DNA of 64,000 nt from Immersiella caudata (lineage: Eukaryota; Ascomycota; Sordariomycetes; Sordariales; Lasiosphaeriaceae): NCBI GenBank assembly GCA_030512335.1, contig JAULSU010000005.1, forward strand, positions 2,604,001 through 2,668,000. The letters run 5' to 3'. Of the stretch, positions 45,043 to 57,612 are shown piece by piece; position 1 is the first letter of the stretch, and each line of letters begins with the position of its first letter. The notes under the pieces were generated by a model, which was not told where the DNA came from, did no database searches, and worked only from the letters and a program-made list of their open reading frames with translations. Made by a program: the position numbers and the translations under genes.

Positions 45043-47261
45043 TTGAATTGAAGAGTAGGTACTTAGGTACCCAGGCTGTCTGCTTATCCAAACCATGTTT
45101 GGCGATTTTCTAGCCATTTCCTAAACAACACCTGAGTAGCACCCGAGCTTGGATATGAGTGGTGTGGTGACTAGACATGGATGGGGGCAGCTTGCTTTGA
45201 GGTAGGATAACAAAGCACCTAGGTAGTTCTAATTTGTGCATGTGATTATTATTATTATTTTGTTCAAAAAAAAAGAGTAGTTGAAAGAAGAAAAATCAAG
45301 GGCACCACTCTGGCGTTCTGCGTCATCAAGGAATATTAAAAATTGATCCAAGGAGCACTGAAACCTGGAAATTTTCTGCCCGATTATACAGAACAAGTCT
45401 TTCAGATGTCAAGTTACCCGCTGCTAGCGAAACTTTCAAAGTCTTTAGGCACTCAGGCTGGAGGAAGTCTGACATGCGAGTCGATGAGTCTCAGGTTGAG
45501 ATGTCATACCTGGGCATGTTGCATAGTAGTAGATAACTCGATATGTTTACCCAAATCTGGGTTCAGAGCTGGATAAATGACATAATTTGAAATAATTTAG
45601 ACACTAGAGCTCCGAGTTTGTTTTCTACTCTTTTGTTTCTGCATTGGTTCCGTTGTAGACGCGCATACACAGATAACCCTAACCCTGTAAGCCGGAGCAC
45701 TTCCTCCGCCTTTCTCGCTTGTGCCCTGTCCATCGTACCACAATGACGTAGTTATTCTTGACGTCAGCTCAAGGCCTGAACCAGCATCTTCCCGCTCGGC
45801 TGTGATTTTCTCATCTGTGGAGACAACCGCGCCCAATGTCACGTCCACCCATCGTAGACCCAAAGATGGGCAACATCGGAGACCTTCTGAGCCAGAGGCA
45901 GCCCAGACAGCAACAGCATGGCTCACATGCCACGCATTTGTTTCTCATGAATTGCCGTCGCCCCGCAGCGGCAGAAAGCCTGGCAGCGACCCAGATTCCA
46001 TCCTCTGGAACAAGCAATTGGGATGGCGATCGCGGCCAGGGCCTCCAATCGCAAAGCTTCCAGCTGTGGGACAACACGAGGACTGGATTGTGTCCAACCC
46101 CGCAGGCAGGATGGGATGGGAATCTTCCAGTTTCCCATCCACCCCATCTCAAAAGTCGAACGATTCGTGCCGTAGCACCGTCCACACTACCCTCCTGGAC
46201 CACCCTCCTGGACCCTTCTTTTTTACACTCCGGGTAGGGGCAACCTCTGGATAGCTGTATTTTCCCGAGATATCGTGCTGCAAAGCTGGTTGGGAGGCCC
46301 CGTTCCGCGCGGCTTGCTATCTTGCCGTTCTTGCCGCGTTGGTTCCGTCACGGGTCCTTGTGCGCCCCTTCAACCATGCAGTGGCTCGTGGCTCTGGTGG
46401 CTAGGTAAGTACGTACGTTACCCCGTCACAACGCCTCCAACCTGCTGGGGCAGGAAGGCGCGACTGTGAGCCACCCAGAGCCGGCGATTCGACAGCCAAC
46501 ATATCAGCAACTTCCAGTGCTGGAGCGCGCAACGGGCAAAGCCATTGGTCCCGAACGAGACCCATGCTCATCTGCCGGCACAGCAGTAGGGCAACCTTCC
46601 CGCCCACCAACTTTCTGTGTGACACGCACGGGCGACTCTCTCTTGCTGCGATCAACAGCGACCGAGGCCAAACGCTCATCGGGCTTTCTAGAGCTCTTAC
46701 TTCGCGTCTTGTGCCTCGCGCTTCACCTGCCTCCTCTTCCTCTCCAATCAACCTAAGCCCCGGACCCTGAACCCTTTTTGCCTTGCCTGTAGGTCTGGTT
46801 CTCTTTGCACCACCCTTTGCCGATCTGCGGAAGCACCGCGTGGCGATCGTCGCCAGAACGGCCACTGGCGGCTCTCCAAACTAGCTGCCATTCATCTTCG
46901 GCTCCTACGCCAAGAGTTTGTTCCGTCCGCCTTGCACTTCTTCAATATCACGAAACAATGGTTGTTGTGCGCATGTGTGCGAGGTAAAAATATTGGTGTC
47001 CGTCCGCCCCTTCGCCTCTGAGGTCGTCAGTGCCCCCGCAACCCGCCGAACCAATCCAGCAACGTCACCCCTCACCAGGGCCCCCCCCCCCCCCCCTCCT
47101 CCCCCCTCGACTGCGAAACAGGGCCAACTGTGGAGGTGGCAACGGGAAATACCACGTCCAAGCTGGGAGGGAATGACCTGGCGAAGAGATTATCTACTGA
47201 ACCGGGAGGTCAGTTCGACAACGAGGCCCCTCTCAGACCGCCAGCGAGCGGGGCGACAACA
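45043..47261. other. Phytochrome upstream region
   Basis: About 2.2 kb. Contains short TAGGTACC-type repeats (about 45055-45075, 45215-45225), a two-unit telomere-like CCCTAA stretch (about 45679-45691) and a C16 tract (47081-47096). No supported gene. The final 800 bases are probably promoter and long leader of the phytochrome gene. Confidence 0.45.
47081..47096 (+). repeat. Poly(C) tract, 16 nt
   Basis: Sixteen C residues followed by further C-rich sequence, in the phytochrome leader. Confidence 0.9.
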
Positions 47262-50200
47262 ATGGAGTCCAACGTCCATGACGATGTGACCCCAGGCCGG
47301 CCCCCGGCTGCAGCACCGCCGAATTTACAGGACTCGCCTGCCCAGGACTCCTCGGCCTCCCTTGCGAAGGAAGAAGACCCCGAGAACTGGTCGACGACTG
47401 CGACAACCCCAGGTGACCTCAGCCGTTCTTCCGGAGCTACTGACACGCCGAATTTCACGGACTCGCCGACGTGTATGTCTTCCTGGAGTGCCTCCTCCGA
47501 TCATCAGCTGGGGCACGGCGTTCAAAATGACCCCTCGGATCGCGTTTTCCCGATCCGATCGGTTATCAGCGTCGAGCCCGCATGGGCGACTCCAACCGAC
47601 CGTCGGAGAACATCGGTATCAGACGGTCTAGGGGTTCCACCCACTAGCATGCGACCATCTCCAACGCCGACCCCGAAGCTGAACCTTGATGGTCTTGATC
47701 GACAAGGCGCGGCATCCTCAGCCTCCCCGCGCACTGCGACGCCTTCTTCTGATGCCAAGTTGCAACCTGCTGAAAGACTGCGGCAGCGTCGGACCAACAA
47801 CCTGTCAGGCTCCATGTCCAGCATCCAGGCCGACGCGGAACGGCAAGGCACGGCAACTTTGGTCCCCCTGATTGTCGAGTCCTCCTCCTCGGATGAAGAG
47901 TCGACCCCTGTCGATATGAGCCAGCCGGACGTGAGCTCCTCGGGCAGGAATTCGCCGGAACCGCCTGTTTTGGAGTCGCTGTACACTCACCGTTTCAAGC
48001 ATGTCATGACCGACGAGGGGCACGCCGTAATCACAGGAAGAGACGGGACGCTGCAGCGGTGCGAGGACGAGCCGATACATATGCCGGGTGCCGTCCAAGC
48101 ATTTGGACTGATGGTTGCCATCTGCGAGGAACCGGATGGTCGCTTCCAAGTCCGCTACGTCAGCGAAAATTCGAAGCGATTCCTCAGCCGCAGCCCACAG
48201 GAGCTGTTTCAACTTGGCGACTTTTTGGATATTTTGACGGACGAGCAAGCCGAAAACCTTCTCGATCACATCGACTTCATTCGAGACGAAGATGCCGACC
48301 CCGCCACCAACGGACCCGAGGTCTTCAGTATCTCCGTCACACCCCCCGGGAAACGACGAGCTGTCAAGCTTTGGTGTGCTATTCATGTGCACCTTGCTCA
48401 ACGCGACATAGTCATTTGCGAGTTCGAGATGGACGATGACCTGGAGTACCCCTTGCGACCTCCTGATGAGGAGGTCCCTGGCGTTCCCGAAGATACACTG
48501 CAGACGAACCCTACGTTGGAAGAGCTCACCGAGAGTACCGAAATCATGAGTAGGCCGTTGCGGGTACTGCGGAGCGCGCGCAAACGTCGAGGCGAGGCCG
48601 GCGCGATGCAAGTCTTCGACATCATGTCCCAGGTCCAGGAACAACTGGCGAATGCCCCGAACCTCGAGAGGTTTTTGAAGATCCTGGTCGGCATTATAAA
48701 GGAGCTCACCGGGTTCCATCGGGTCATGATATATCAGTTCGACTCCTCCTTCAACGGGAAGGTCGTGACAGAGTTGGTTGACCCAGCTCAGACAAGAGAT
48801 CTCTACAAGGGGCTGCATTTCCCAGCAACAGACATTCCCAAGCAGGCCCGCGAGCTGTACAAGCTAAACAGGGTGCGTCTGCTCTACGACAGAGACCTCG
48901 AATCGGCCAGGATCGTTTGCAGGTCAATGAAAGAGCTCGAGATGCCCTTGGACATGACCCACGCCTATTTGCGTGCCATGTCGCCCATCCACCTCAAATA
49001 CCTTGCAAATATGGCTGTTCGGTCGTCAATGTCAATTTCCATCAATGCGTTTGGCGATCTGTGGGGGTTGATTGCGTGCCATTCTTATGGGCCAAAAGGC
49101 ATGCGCGTCTCCTTTCCGATTCGAAAGATGTGTCGACTTGTTGGCGACACTGTCTCTAGGAACATTGAGCGTCTTTCCTACGCATCCCGGCTGCAAGCCC
49201 GAAAGCTCATCAACACGATCCCGACGGACAAGAACCCTTCGGGCTACATCATAGCGTCCTCTGACGACCTCCTCAAGTTGTTCGATGCAGACTTCGGGAT
49301 GCTGTCCATCAGGGAGGAAACCAAGATTCTTGGCAGGATCGAGCAGTCTCAAGAGGCGCTAGCGATGCTTGAGTACTTGCGGTTACGGAAGTTTACATCT
49401 GTTGTCATGACTCAAGACGTCAAGTCCGAGTTCCCCGATTTGCGCTATCCTCCCGGATTTTCCGTCGTCGCCGGTCTGCTGTACGTCCCTCTGAGCGTCG
49501 GTGGCAACGATTTCATTGTATTTTTCCGCAAGGGGCAAACGCGTCAAGTGAAATGGGCTGGAAACCCCTATGACAAGGCCATCAAGGAAGGAACTCAGTC
49601 ATACCTCGAGCCCAGAAAGAGTTTCAAGGTTTGGCACGAGACAGTCCTTGGTAAGTGCAGAGAGTGGTCCGAGGAGCAAGTTGAGACAGCGGCTGTTCTC
49701 TGTCTGGTATACGGCAAGTTCATCGAGGTGTGGCGGCAGAAGGAGGCGGCGTTGCAAAACAGCAGGCTCACGCGGCTCCTGCTGGCCAATTCGGCACACG
49801 AAGTCCGCACCCCGCTCAACGCCATCATTAACTATTTGGAAATCGCGCTTGAAGGTTCTCTGGATCAGGAAACGAGAGACAATCTTGCCCGTTCCCATTC
49901 GGCGTCCAAGTCTCTCATCTACGTCATCAACGATCTGTTAGATTTAACCAAGACTGAAGAGGGGCAAGAACTGATCAAGGACGAAATATTTGACCTTCCG
50001 GCATGCATACGAGAAGGCACTGACCCCTTCAAGATTGACGCGAGAAGGAAAGGCATTGCATACGAGTTTGTCGAGCACCCTGGCCTTCCCCGGTTCGTCT
50101 ACGGCGACCAAAGACGGGTTCGACAAGCTGTGGCGAATGTTACGGCGAACGCGGTCAAGCACACAACGACAGGCTCCATTAAGGTTGAGCTCTATGTTGC

Positions 50201-51824
50201 CGAGGTTCTGGAGCGCCGAGTTTGGATAGAGATTGTTGTCCAAGACACAGGTGAGGGCATGAGCAATACCCAGCTAGATGCTCTGTTCCGGGACCTAGAA
50301 CAAGTGAGTGCGGACGGGGACGACGACCCCCGGCCGGCTGAGGAGGAACCGGGCGAGGACCACAAAACGAAAAGAACGCTAGGTCTTGGGCTTGCAGTTG
50401 TGGCCAGGATTCTTCGCAACATGGACGGCCAGCTTCGGTTGAAGTCAGAGAAGGGGAAGGGGTCCAGGTTCGTCATTCAGCTACCATTCGACCTGCCTGA
50501 AGATAGTTCAAGCCCACCGATCATCGAGGGCACGGAAACGCCCGCTACGGCATCAGTCACTCCGTCAAACAACACCGCCGTCTCGGCTGTGCCCACAGCA
50601 TCACACGACGGGGAGGTCATGTTGGTTGACAGGGGCCGCTCGTCATCCAGTGCCAACGCGGGACATCATGGCTCGCTATCCCCGAAGAAGAGTTTTGAAG
50701 ATAACCCAATAATGTCGGACCAGCGCAGTATCACAAGCAAAGCCAGTGGGAAAAGCGGCATGAGTGACGCTGAGCGGTTGATCGACGCGATCCAAACGCC
50801 GCTCTCGCTCGGCGACCCAGAGCCCGAAAAAGTTGCAAGACAAAGGCGGAATTCTCGTGGTCCCTACTATAGCCCGACGGCCTCTGGTGCTCAGTTGGTA
50901 CACGCATCGCGATCCATGAGTCCGAGTGACAGGAAAGACCGACCGGACGTCCCCTCCCCTACCGAACCCACGGTAGTGGATAAGTCGGGCAGCGGGACGA
51001 GCAGTGAGCCAACTGGAGTTCAGTTCATAACCGATACAAGGGTGCCCATCAAGCCTGTTCGGATCCCAGATGAATATCAATCGCCGACTGAGCCTTCCAA
51101 TCACAGTGAACCGTCACATGCTCTTTTCGAGATCACAAGTGGAAACGACGGGACAAAGGTTACCAAGGTGTCCGAACCTGACCCGCTAAAGCCGGCAAAG
51201 CTACATGTGCTGGTCGCCGAAGATGATCCCATCAATGTCAAGGTGTTGCGGAAGCGTCTTGAGAAGGCTGGTCACAAGGTGTCGCACGCCGTCAATGGAG
51301 AAGACTGCGCTTCTGTCTACCAAGAGAGTCCCGCGGACTTCGATGTGGTTCTGATGGACATGCAGGTGAGCTATCTTGCCCCTTAAAAGTGGAACGTGAT
51401 CTGACATGTATAGATGCCAATCGTGGATGGGCTCACGAGCACCAAGATGATCAGGATGCATGAGCAGACAGAGAGCCATGCTGGCCTGTCTCTGATCGCG
51501 AACAGTCACGGCCACATTCCAGTTATCGCCGTTTCGGCCTCGTTGATCGAGCGCGAAAAGGACACGTATGTTAATGCTGGATTTGACGGATGGATCCTTA
51601 AACCCATCGATTTCAAACGACTGGAGACGCTTTTGCAGGGAATTGTTGACGACGGCGTCCGAAATGATTGCTTATATTTTGCAGGCGAATGGGAGCGCGG
51701 TGGGTGGTTTGCGCACCGAATGGAGCCAGAAACAACACATTGCTTGAAGAAAAAGGCTGGCAAGGCCGAGTTACGGCGCGAGGACATCGTCCAGCGAGAG
51801 CAAACACCGCCGGCAGTGGGTTAG
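47262..51824 (+). CDS. fphA: Fungal phytochrome, hybrid histidine kinase (PAS-GAF-PHY-HK-REC)
   Basis: Exons 47262-51365 and 51414-51824 give 1504 aa from the first in-frame ATG (the frame is open further upstream, so the start may be elsewhere). A disordered Ser/Pro-rich N-terminus of about 230 residues precedes the PAS domain, where Cys267 in RCEDEPIHMPGAVQ is the biliverdin-attaching cysteine of bacterial and fungal phytochromes. The GAF domain has FPATDIP, and the PHY tongue has PRKSF. The kinase core has phospho-acceptor His846 (NSAHEVRTPLN), N box NVTANAVKHT, G1 DTGEGMS and G2 LGLGLAVV. A disordered linker of roughly 270 residues leads to a receiver domain with acidic pocket AEDDPIN and phospho-acceptor Asp1366 (LMDMQMP, spanning the intron), then SAS and LKP. 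Red-light sensing with phosphorelay output, located in cytoplasm or nucleus. All key residues are present. Confidence 0.96.
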
Positions 51825-53807
51825 AAGCACCATGGCGTTGGAATTTGTCGTGGTCATGGTCGTGGTCGTGGCGTATAGAAGTTTGTGAAATGATACCCAG
51901 CCCGGGGCATACCGGCCCGTGTTTGATGACATCTTACATGTACCCACCGTTAGATTTGCGGGCGACAGCACGCCGTTCATGTCAGGCTTGACGCTGGTTT
52001 AAAAACGGAAAGCGCTAGCGAGTGCGATGTGGCGGTTGAAGTTGATGGTGAGCTGGGCTTAGCTGGAGTTGGCTGGGTTGGATCGCATTGCTTGGCGTTG
52101 TCGGTAGTTAGGGACTTGGGTGATGGTTTAGGATATCGATTCTCATGGAGCAACTTTAATGCACAACAATGTTGAACATTGGATGTTATACAGGAAGCGG
52201 CGCTTATAAAGGACCCGCGGCGTGGTTGTGAGAGGGAGTCGAACAGACATGTTGGTCTGATGCAAGGGGTAGACGTTCCAGAAATGTTGACTGTCTGGAT
52301 ACGATACGAGGCGTAAGATCGGTGATCTCGAAAAAGGGGGTTGCGTACCGTTGCGCCTCAGGTGAGGGGCACTGAATCTGCATGTTTTGATGTCGCTGCA
52401 GGCTCATTTTTGGAAGGTTCGCATTACAAGATAAGGCAAGGCATGGAGGACAAATGGTATATAAATACCCTCAACATGCCATGTCTGTGCTCGCTTGACA
52501 CAGACAAGGCCACTGACAGCTCGCACAGCACCAGCTAGGTAGTTTTAGATGATTTGGGTAGGTAGGTATTTTAGAACTCCCGGTTCCATCATCATGCGGT
52601 TACATAACGGGACGGCAGCACGAGTTCCTTGTTGGGGGTATACCCCGTTCAGTGCTTCGGTGTCGGCGCGGTCCAGGCGCTTAGGATGAGTGGCTGTCGC
52701 TGGAGGGGTAAGCGAGTGGTTGCAGGTTAGGTGCAGCTGCGGGGCATGGGGATGCGAGTGATGATCTGCGGGTTTGGGTGAGGGTTGGTGAGAGGTGGTG
52801 CGGGAGTTGATGCGGAGCTGCATGCTGAGAGGTGAGCTTATCTTGGGAGGGAGGGAGGTGCTGAGGCTGAAGAGACGGGGGTGATGCGGGTTGGCGGTGA
52901 GGTTGAGGTGTTGAGGGGAGGGAGTGAGGTGGATGCTAGAGGACTAGAGGTACGAGAAATCTACAGGGTGGGTTGTTTACTGTGCAGAGAATTGAGAACA
53001 CCTCGTGGCTTTTGAGGAAGCAATTCGTTGGAATTGAGGTTTGAGGTCGAGTCACTCTAGCGGTAGGCAGCCCGCAAAGTGGTGGGGGTGGGTGGATTGC
53101 GCCGTACCTTGAATGATCGCCGATTCCAGACCAGGTTCCGCTTTTGAGTGGCTAGCCGCTGGCGGGCATTGGCGGTTAACACCGTATCATCGTCCCCAAC
53201 GGGACCCCAACGCTGGGCGGTGGGCGTTGCTGAATCACAGACTCAATGTTCCCAGTAGGGAGCGACACAAAGGGGTGAACAAACGGGCAGATGGGCGGTT
53301 TTTCTGTTTGCATCATCCCTTGAGCCGGTGTCGTGACGGGGTGGGATGAAGGGGCTTGGTTGTGATGCCACTGCGGGGAAAATAAGGGAGCTCTGCAGCG
53401 TTTGTTCCCCAAAATCGGGGGAGGTCCAGGGTCCAATCCAAGCCGGGAGCGGAAGCTTTGGGGTGGGCAAGGGTCGCGTGTCTCAGAAGGTGCGTGAGCG
53501 AGGAGGTCGCCAAGCCCACCCAAAGTCGACGGGTTCCCGGGCGCAGAGGGGGTTGTCGCCGTGGTGGGTGTGCGTAATTTGCGGTTGACGGGACCGCCTA
53601 ATAAGTCAGCGATATTTAACTGTTTTCTGGCACCGACGACAGTCCCAATCTTTCCCTCTGCTTCCTCTCTCTTCCCAAATCCCTTCTCAACGAAATATCG
53701 CCCCCGAGACCTCGTCTTGGAGATTTAAGACACCGTGTACGCCCACCCTCGATCGCAATTGCCTCCAACTCGACACACAGATCAAAACCGTCCACCACAC
53801 CGCCAAG
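51825..53807. other. Intergenic downstream of phytochrome
   Basis: About 2 kb. A TATA-like TATATAAATA stands near 52458 with no clear gene after it. Bases 52680-52960 are G-rich. No coding region supported. The stretch before 53808 is CT-rich, fitting a promoter. Confidence 0.45.
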
Positions 53808-54597
53808 ATGCCCGGAATTCGTACGTTTGGACCCCGTCCTCTCAGCAACCCCAACAAAACGGCAGACCCAGGCCCGCCGCAATTGCACCAAGCTAACCGC
53901 GATTTTGACACCAGCGCTCAAGGCTTTCGACAACTTCACAGGGAGGCTCAAGGCTGCCTTCAAGAAGAAGACCGATGACCTGAAGAAGAAGGCCGAGGCC
54001 AAGGTCGCCGAGAGCTCCAAGCCCGCCGAGGGCGCCGCCGCCGCTACAACAGCCGCGCCCGCAGCAGCAGCTGTCGCGGCCACCGAGCCCACCAAGACTG
54101 AGACCGCCCCGGCTGCCGCCCCGGCTGGTACGTTATCCATTTTCCCAAAGACAACACAGCTGCTAACCGAATCTCTCACAGCCGAGCCCGCCACCGCCGC
54201 GCCCGCCGCTGAGCCCGCCCCAGCTGCCGCTGCTCCCGCAGCCGAGCCCGCAAAGGCGGAAACTCCTGCCCCGGCCGCCGCGCCGGCCGCCGAGACAACG
54301 CCGGCACCTGGTATGAATCAGTCCTCCGCGCCAAGCGCAGCCAAGCCTCCAAGTCACCTCAACTAACCCACACCTCTAGCTGCCGCCCCTGCCGCCGAGA
54401 CCGCACCCGCACCTGCCCCCGAACCCGCTGCTGCGCCTGCGCCTGCGCCCGCCGCCGAGCCCACTCCCGCTGCCGCTCCGGCTCCGGCCCCCGCCGCTGA
54501 GGCCCCCGCTCCAGCACCTGCTGCTGCTGCGCCTGCCGCCGAGGAGAAGAAGGAGGAGGCGCCTGCTGCCGCGCCGGCTCCGACTGCGACTGTTTAA
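53808..54597 (+). CDS. Small Ala/Pro/Glu-rich protein with basic helical head
   Basis: Four exons (53808-53820, 53915-54127, 54182-54310, 54380-54597) give 190 aa; introns have donors GTACGT, GTACGT and GTATGA, and all three lie in phase 1. The first exon is only 13 nt (MPGI plus one base). The head KAFDNFTGRLKAAFKKKTDDLKKKAEAK is a basic amphipathic helix. The remainder is made of imperfect PAAEPAPAAA-type repeats, about 120 residues, ending in an EEKKEEA patch. No domain is recognised. Strong GCC/CCC codon use and a well-formed promoter suggest high expression. Exons 2-4 each add a set of similar repeats, as if grown by duplication. Could be a cell-surface or cytoskeletal filler protein; the function is unknown. 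Confidence 0.75.
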
Positions 54598-55523
54598 TCG
54601 CTCGACATTCAATGTCAAGACCTCAGCATGCGGGAGGCCACTAAGGGGCATCACAACATGACCTGACATAAGTCTGTTTTTTCGGTGCAGGTCCCGACAT
54701 TTTGCAAGGCTTGGTTGCATTTGCTATTTCCGCTGCTGCTCTTCATATTACCCATTATCATTGTCATCTCTTCCTATCTTCGGTTTGCGTGCTTTTGGCT
54801 GCGGGAAGCGCGAGCGTTGCGTTGCGGACATGAGCTTGATACCGATGATGATACCAGAGAAGGAGGATTTTGCGTTTGAGGTTGGCTTGGTCCGACTGGG
54901 GAGTTTTCTTTTTTTGGCAAAGTGGATTGCGGCTCAGATATCCCGATCGATACCCTACGAATAAATAATGATGGTTCCTCTTTGATGGCTTTTCCGCTTG
55001 TTTTGGTCATTGTGGTTCTATGGGAGGTAAGATGGCGAGTTGGAGATGTGGACGGGGAGTTGGGCAAGGATTGGATGTCTTATTTGGGAGGAGGTTCATG
55101 ACATGCGTGCATGATGTATCACGGGTGTTGGAGATCTAGGGTACTGCCGGGGATGAACCTTGATCTTCGGCTTTGCGGGTCTACCATCAACACACAGAAC
55201 AGCGGAACGAGGGAGCTAACTGTGCTAAACCGAAGGGGGCGTTGCTCCTTTGGCCGCCTCTTTTGGGCGGTTTGTTGAACAACCCACACAACGCATTGAT
55301 TGAATCCTTCCAACCGAATAGCTTCTGGAACCACAAGAAAACAGGGAGCGAAACAAGGCCTTGGGTCCAACACTTCATAAGAAAAGGGGCTCGAACCAGA
55401 GCTTCTCATCCGTTGCTGAGCTGGAGCTTGTCGTTCAAATCACAGACAGCTCCTGAAAAGCAAGTGCAGGTAAGGCTTGTGATTGGTTGCTGTGTTTTCT
55501 ATTCCTCTGGGTCTAATCCGCAA
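54598..55523. other. Intergenic
   Basis: About 930 bases. A palindromic GGTTCGAGCC-like sequence at about 55387-55402 resembles a Pol III B box but has no tRNA around it. No gene seen. Confidence 0.45.
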
Positions 55524-55913
55524 TTACCATGTCCACGCCCAACTTGATTCCCCCTCCCTCAATGGCGAAGTTCCAAAGGATACCCGACGTCTCCACTTCT
55601 CAGTGATCTGACAGTTGGAAGACAAGTTGCCGCCCCCATAACCTGAAGAACCTGCGGGAGGCTTGGTCTGGTTGGAGCTAGACATTCGGGATGACGGGCA
55701 AGAGCTCTTGTCGCAATCAGCTTTGACCGTGCTCTTCACGATAGCTGTCATGTTTCCGCTGCGCAACGCCTCCACGGCTACGTTGATGGTGCACCTGTGA
55801 GTAGAAAGATAGTTGGTTAGCGTCTGCGTTACACAATCGACAATGGAGGGCAAAAGCTATGGTGCAGTGCATCGAGGGACGGAGGAAGGGGCGGAGGAAG
55901 GGGCTTCTTACAT
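55524..55913 (-). CDS. Candidate small protein whose start codon is split by an intron
   Basis: On the minus strand the sequence AT|GTAAGA at 55913-55906 offers a donor directly after A-T, and an acceptor CTCACAG (branch GCTAACC upstream) ends at 55795. Splicing makes ATG from AT+G and opens a 90-aa frame: MCTINVAVEALRSG then VKADCDKSSC, a Ser/Gly-rich middle and a basic C-terminus. Unspliced RNA would read ATG TAA and stop at once. Splice signals are good and the first half looks protein-like, with four or five cysteines. No family is recognised and no transcript evidence is available here. Another start in an upstream exon is possible. Confidence 0.4.
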
Positions 55914-56644
55914 GGCTGCTTCCAGTGTGGGGTTGTCAGGTGGTTTTGCTGGAAGTGGAAGGAGATGTTTTCTGCCGTGTGCTGCTTTGGAGTAGTGACG
56001 TTGGGCTGATTGAGCGGGGCAAGGTGTTTGTGCTAATTGCTGCCGCGGTTCGACGAAGGGTGGCTGGATTCTGAAAGATCTCTTGGTTCCGGAATGGATG
56101 GGGCCCTATTTATGTTTACTTTCCCCCCGAGATGGGCACCATTCTTGCCGGAAGGCTCACCGGTCACACCGGACTTCTCCGGTTGGCGGGAAGCCATCAG
56201 TCAACTTTGCTAGTTGAACTATCGCCTGTCATTTCAATATTTCCTGTCTCGTTTGCGTTGGAGCCGCAGGGCTGGCAGTCCAAAACGCCTTGTCACTCAT
56301 GGATGGGGCCATCGCCCTGACCGCCTCTGCTGTCCGGCCCAGATGCTGCCGCCTTCAAAGTCACAGCTCACTTTTCCTAGCCTCTCTCACTTTTCTGCTC
56401 CTTCTTTTCTCCATCTTCGTGTTTCAAATCATTTTTTTTTTTTCAGATACTCCGCCACGTCAGCCGCTGAACATGAGGTAGTGGTTCTTTGTCCACCAAA
56501 AGGCCACGCATCCGGATTGAACGAAGGAGTTGCAGCTGTTCAAATTCTCTCACGCCCCCAGCAGTAGTAGGCCCATTCATCTCGTCCAGCTGACTTTTCT
56601 GCGTTCCCTTTCTCATCCCCTTTCTCACCCCCTTTCTCGACACC
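55914..56644. other. Intergenic between divergent small gene and kinase-like gene
   Basis: About 730 bases; T-rich tract at 56431-56443. No coding signal. Confidence 0.45.
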
Positions 56645-57612
56645 ATGCCAGACTCAGCCCCAAGCCTCACCTTCAAAGGGATGAGATCGGTGACATCGAT
56701 TGTACAGACATCAAGACCGGAGCCAAATTTTTGACGTACTATTGCTGGACCGCAGGCAATCTCAACCAAGATGACCAGCTGTTTGTCAGCAACATTGACG
56801 GAACCCCTTCCGAGCACAGTATCGAGCAAATCAACGCCGCACTCAAAAAAATTCCCAACGAGCGCATCTTCTTCCCCCTCCCCGTCCCGTGGTATTTCGC
56901 AAGAACCAGCGTAACCGTCGCCAACGAGTGGGATAATGACTTTCGCAACTGGCACATCAAGCGGCCGTGGTTCACTCGCGTCCCCCACTGCTCCCAGGAC
57001 GCTCCGACTGTCGTGGCCGAGTGGTTCGCCATCGAAGTGGGGATGCTGGAGCTCCTACGCAACGGCCGAGTCACAGGCATTTACCTCGGTCGTGTGGAGG
57101 GCGATAACCTGTGGGACCACGTCCGCGCCAACAAGAAAGTCGACAAAGAACCGTTTCTAGCCGTCCTGGAATCAGCAATCCGCCATCTCCACGACAAGGT
57201 CGGCATTGCCCACAACGACATCCAGCCCTTCAACATCATGGTCAGCCCCGAGGGGGTTCCCACCCTGATCGACCTTGGTTCGTCGGAGAAGATAGGGGAC
57301 GAAATATCGCATTGCCGCATGTACTCGACGTGGGGAGAGGACCCGCCTGATCTCGAGATGGAAGCTGCTGATCTGGCTTCATTCCGCCCCCCGGTGTCCA
57401 CCAAGTCGAGGGACCTCGCTGCCCTCAACAAGCTGCGCACCTGGCTTGATAATCCCGTTCACCCTTGGCAGCGCATCCACGACATGGATGAAGAAGCCCG
57501 CAAGAAGGTCTGGGGTGCTATGTTGTCCAGTTTTTTTTTTAGTTTTTTTTTTGAGTTGGAAGTCAATGGTCAGAACGATACTCTGTCTTCTTGTCAATTG
57601 CACTATAAATAG
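56645..57612 (+). pseudogene. Fungal kinase-like (APH/protein kinase fold) gene with N-terminal frameshift
   Basis: The only plausible start, ATG at 56645 (MPDSAPSLTFKG), is in a different frame from the main open frame that follows (DEIGDIDCTDIKTGAKFLTYY onward). One missing base in the GGG run at about 56680 would join them. The main frame, to 57612, carries a kinase-like catalytic loop HNDIQPFN and an IDLG in place of DFG, after AIRHLHDKVGIA. No glycine-rich loop is seen. The 3' end reads through two T10 tracts (57531-57552) before its stop, so the true C-terminus may differ. Either a recent pseudogene, or a sequencing error in a homopolymer. Confidence 0.6.
57531..57552 (+). repeat. T10-AG-T10 tract
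   Basis: Two runs of ten T separated by AG, at the 3' end of the kinase-like frame. Confidence 0.9.

Noticed and set aside
45677..45692. Telomere-like CCCTAACCCT; similar short matches near 19396 and 30803
   Set aside because: Only about two repeat units each; expected by chance and not evidence of a chromosome end.
47805..48818. 337-codon open frame antisense to the phytochrome gene
   Set aside because: Lies wholly within conserved phytochrome coding sequence; no independent domain.
52450..52470. TATA-like TATATAAATA
   Set aside because: No gene follows within a reasonable distance on either strand; kept only as a note.
55385..55403. GGTTCGAGCC-like B box on the minus strand
   Set aside because: Flanks do not fold into T, anticodon or acceptor stems, so no tRNA.
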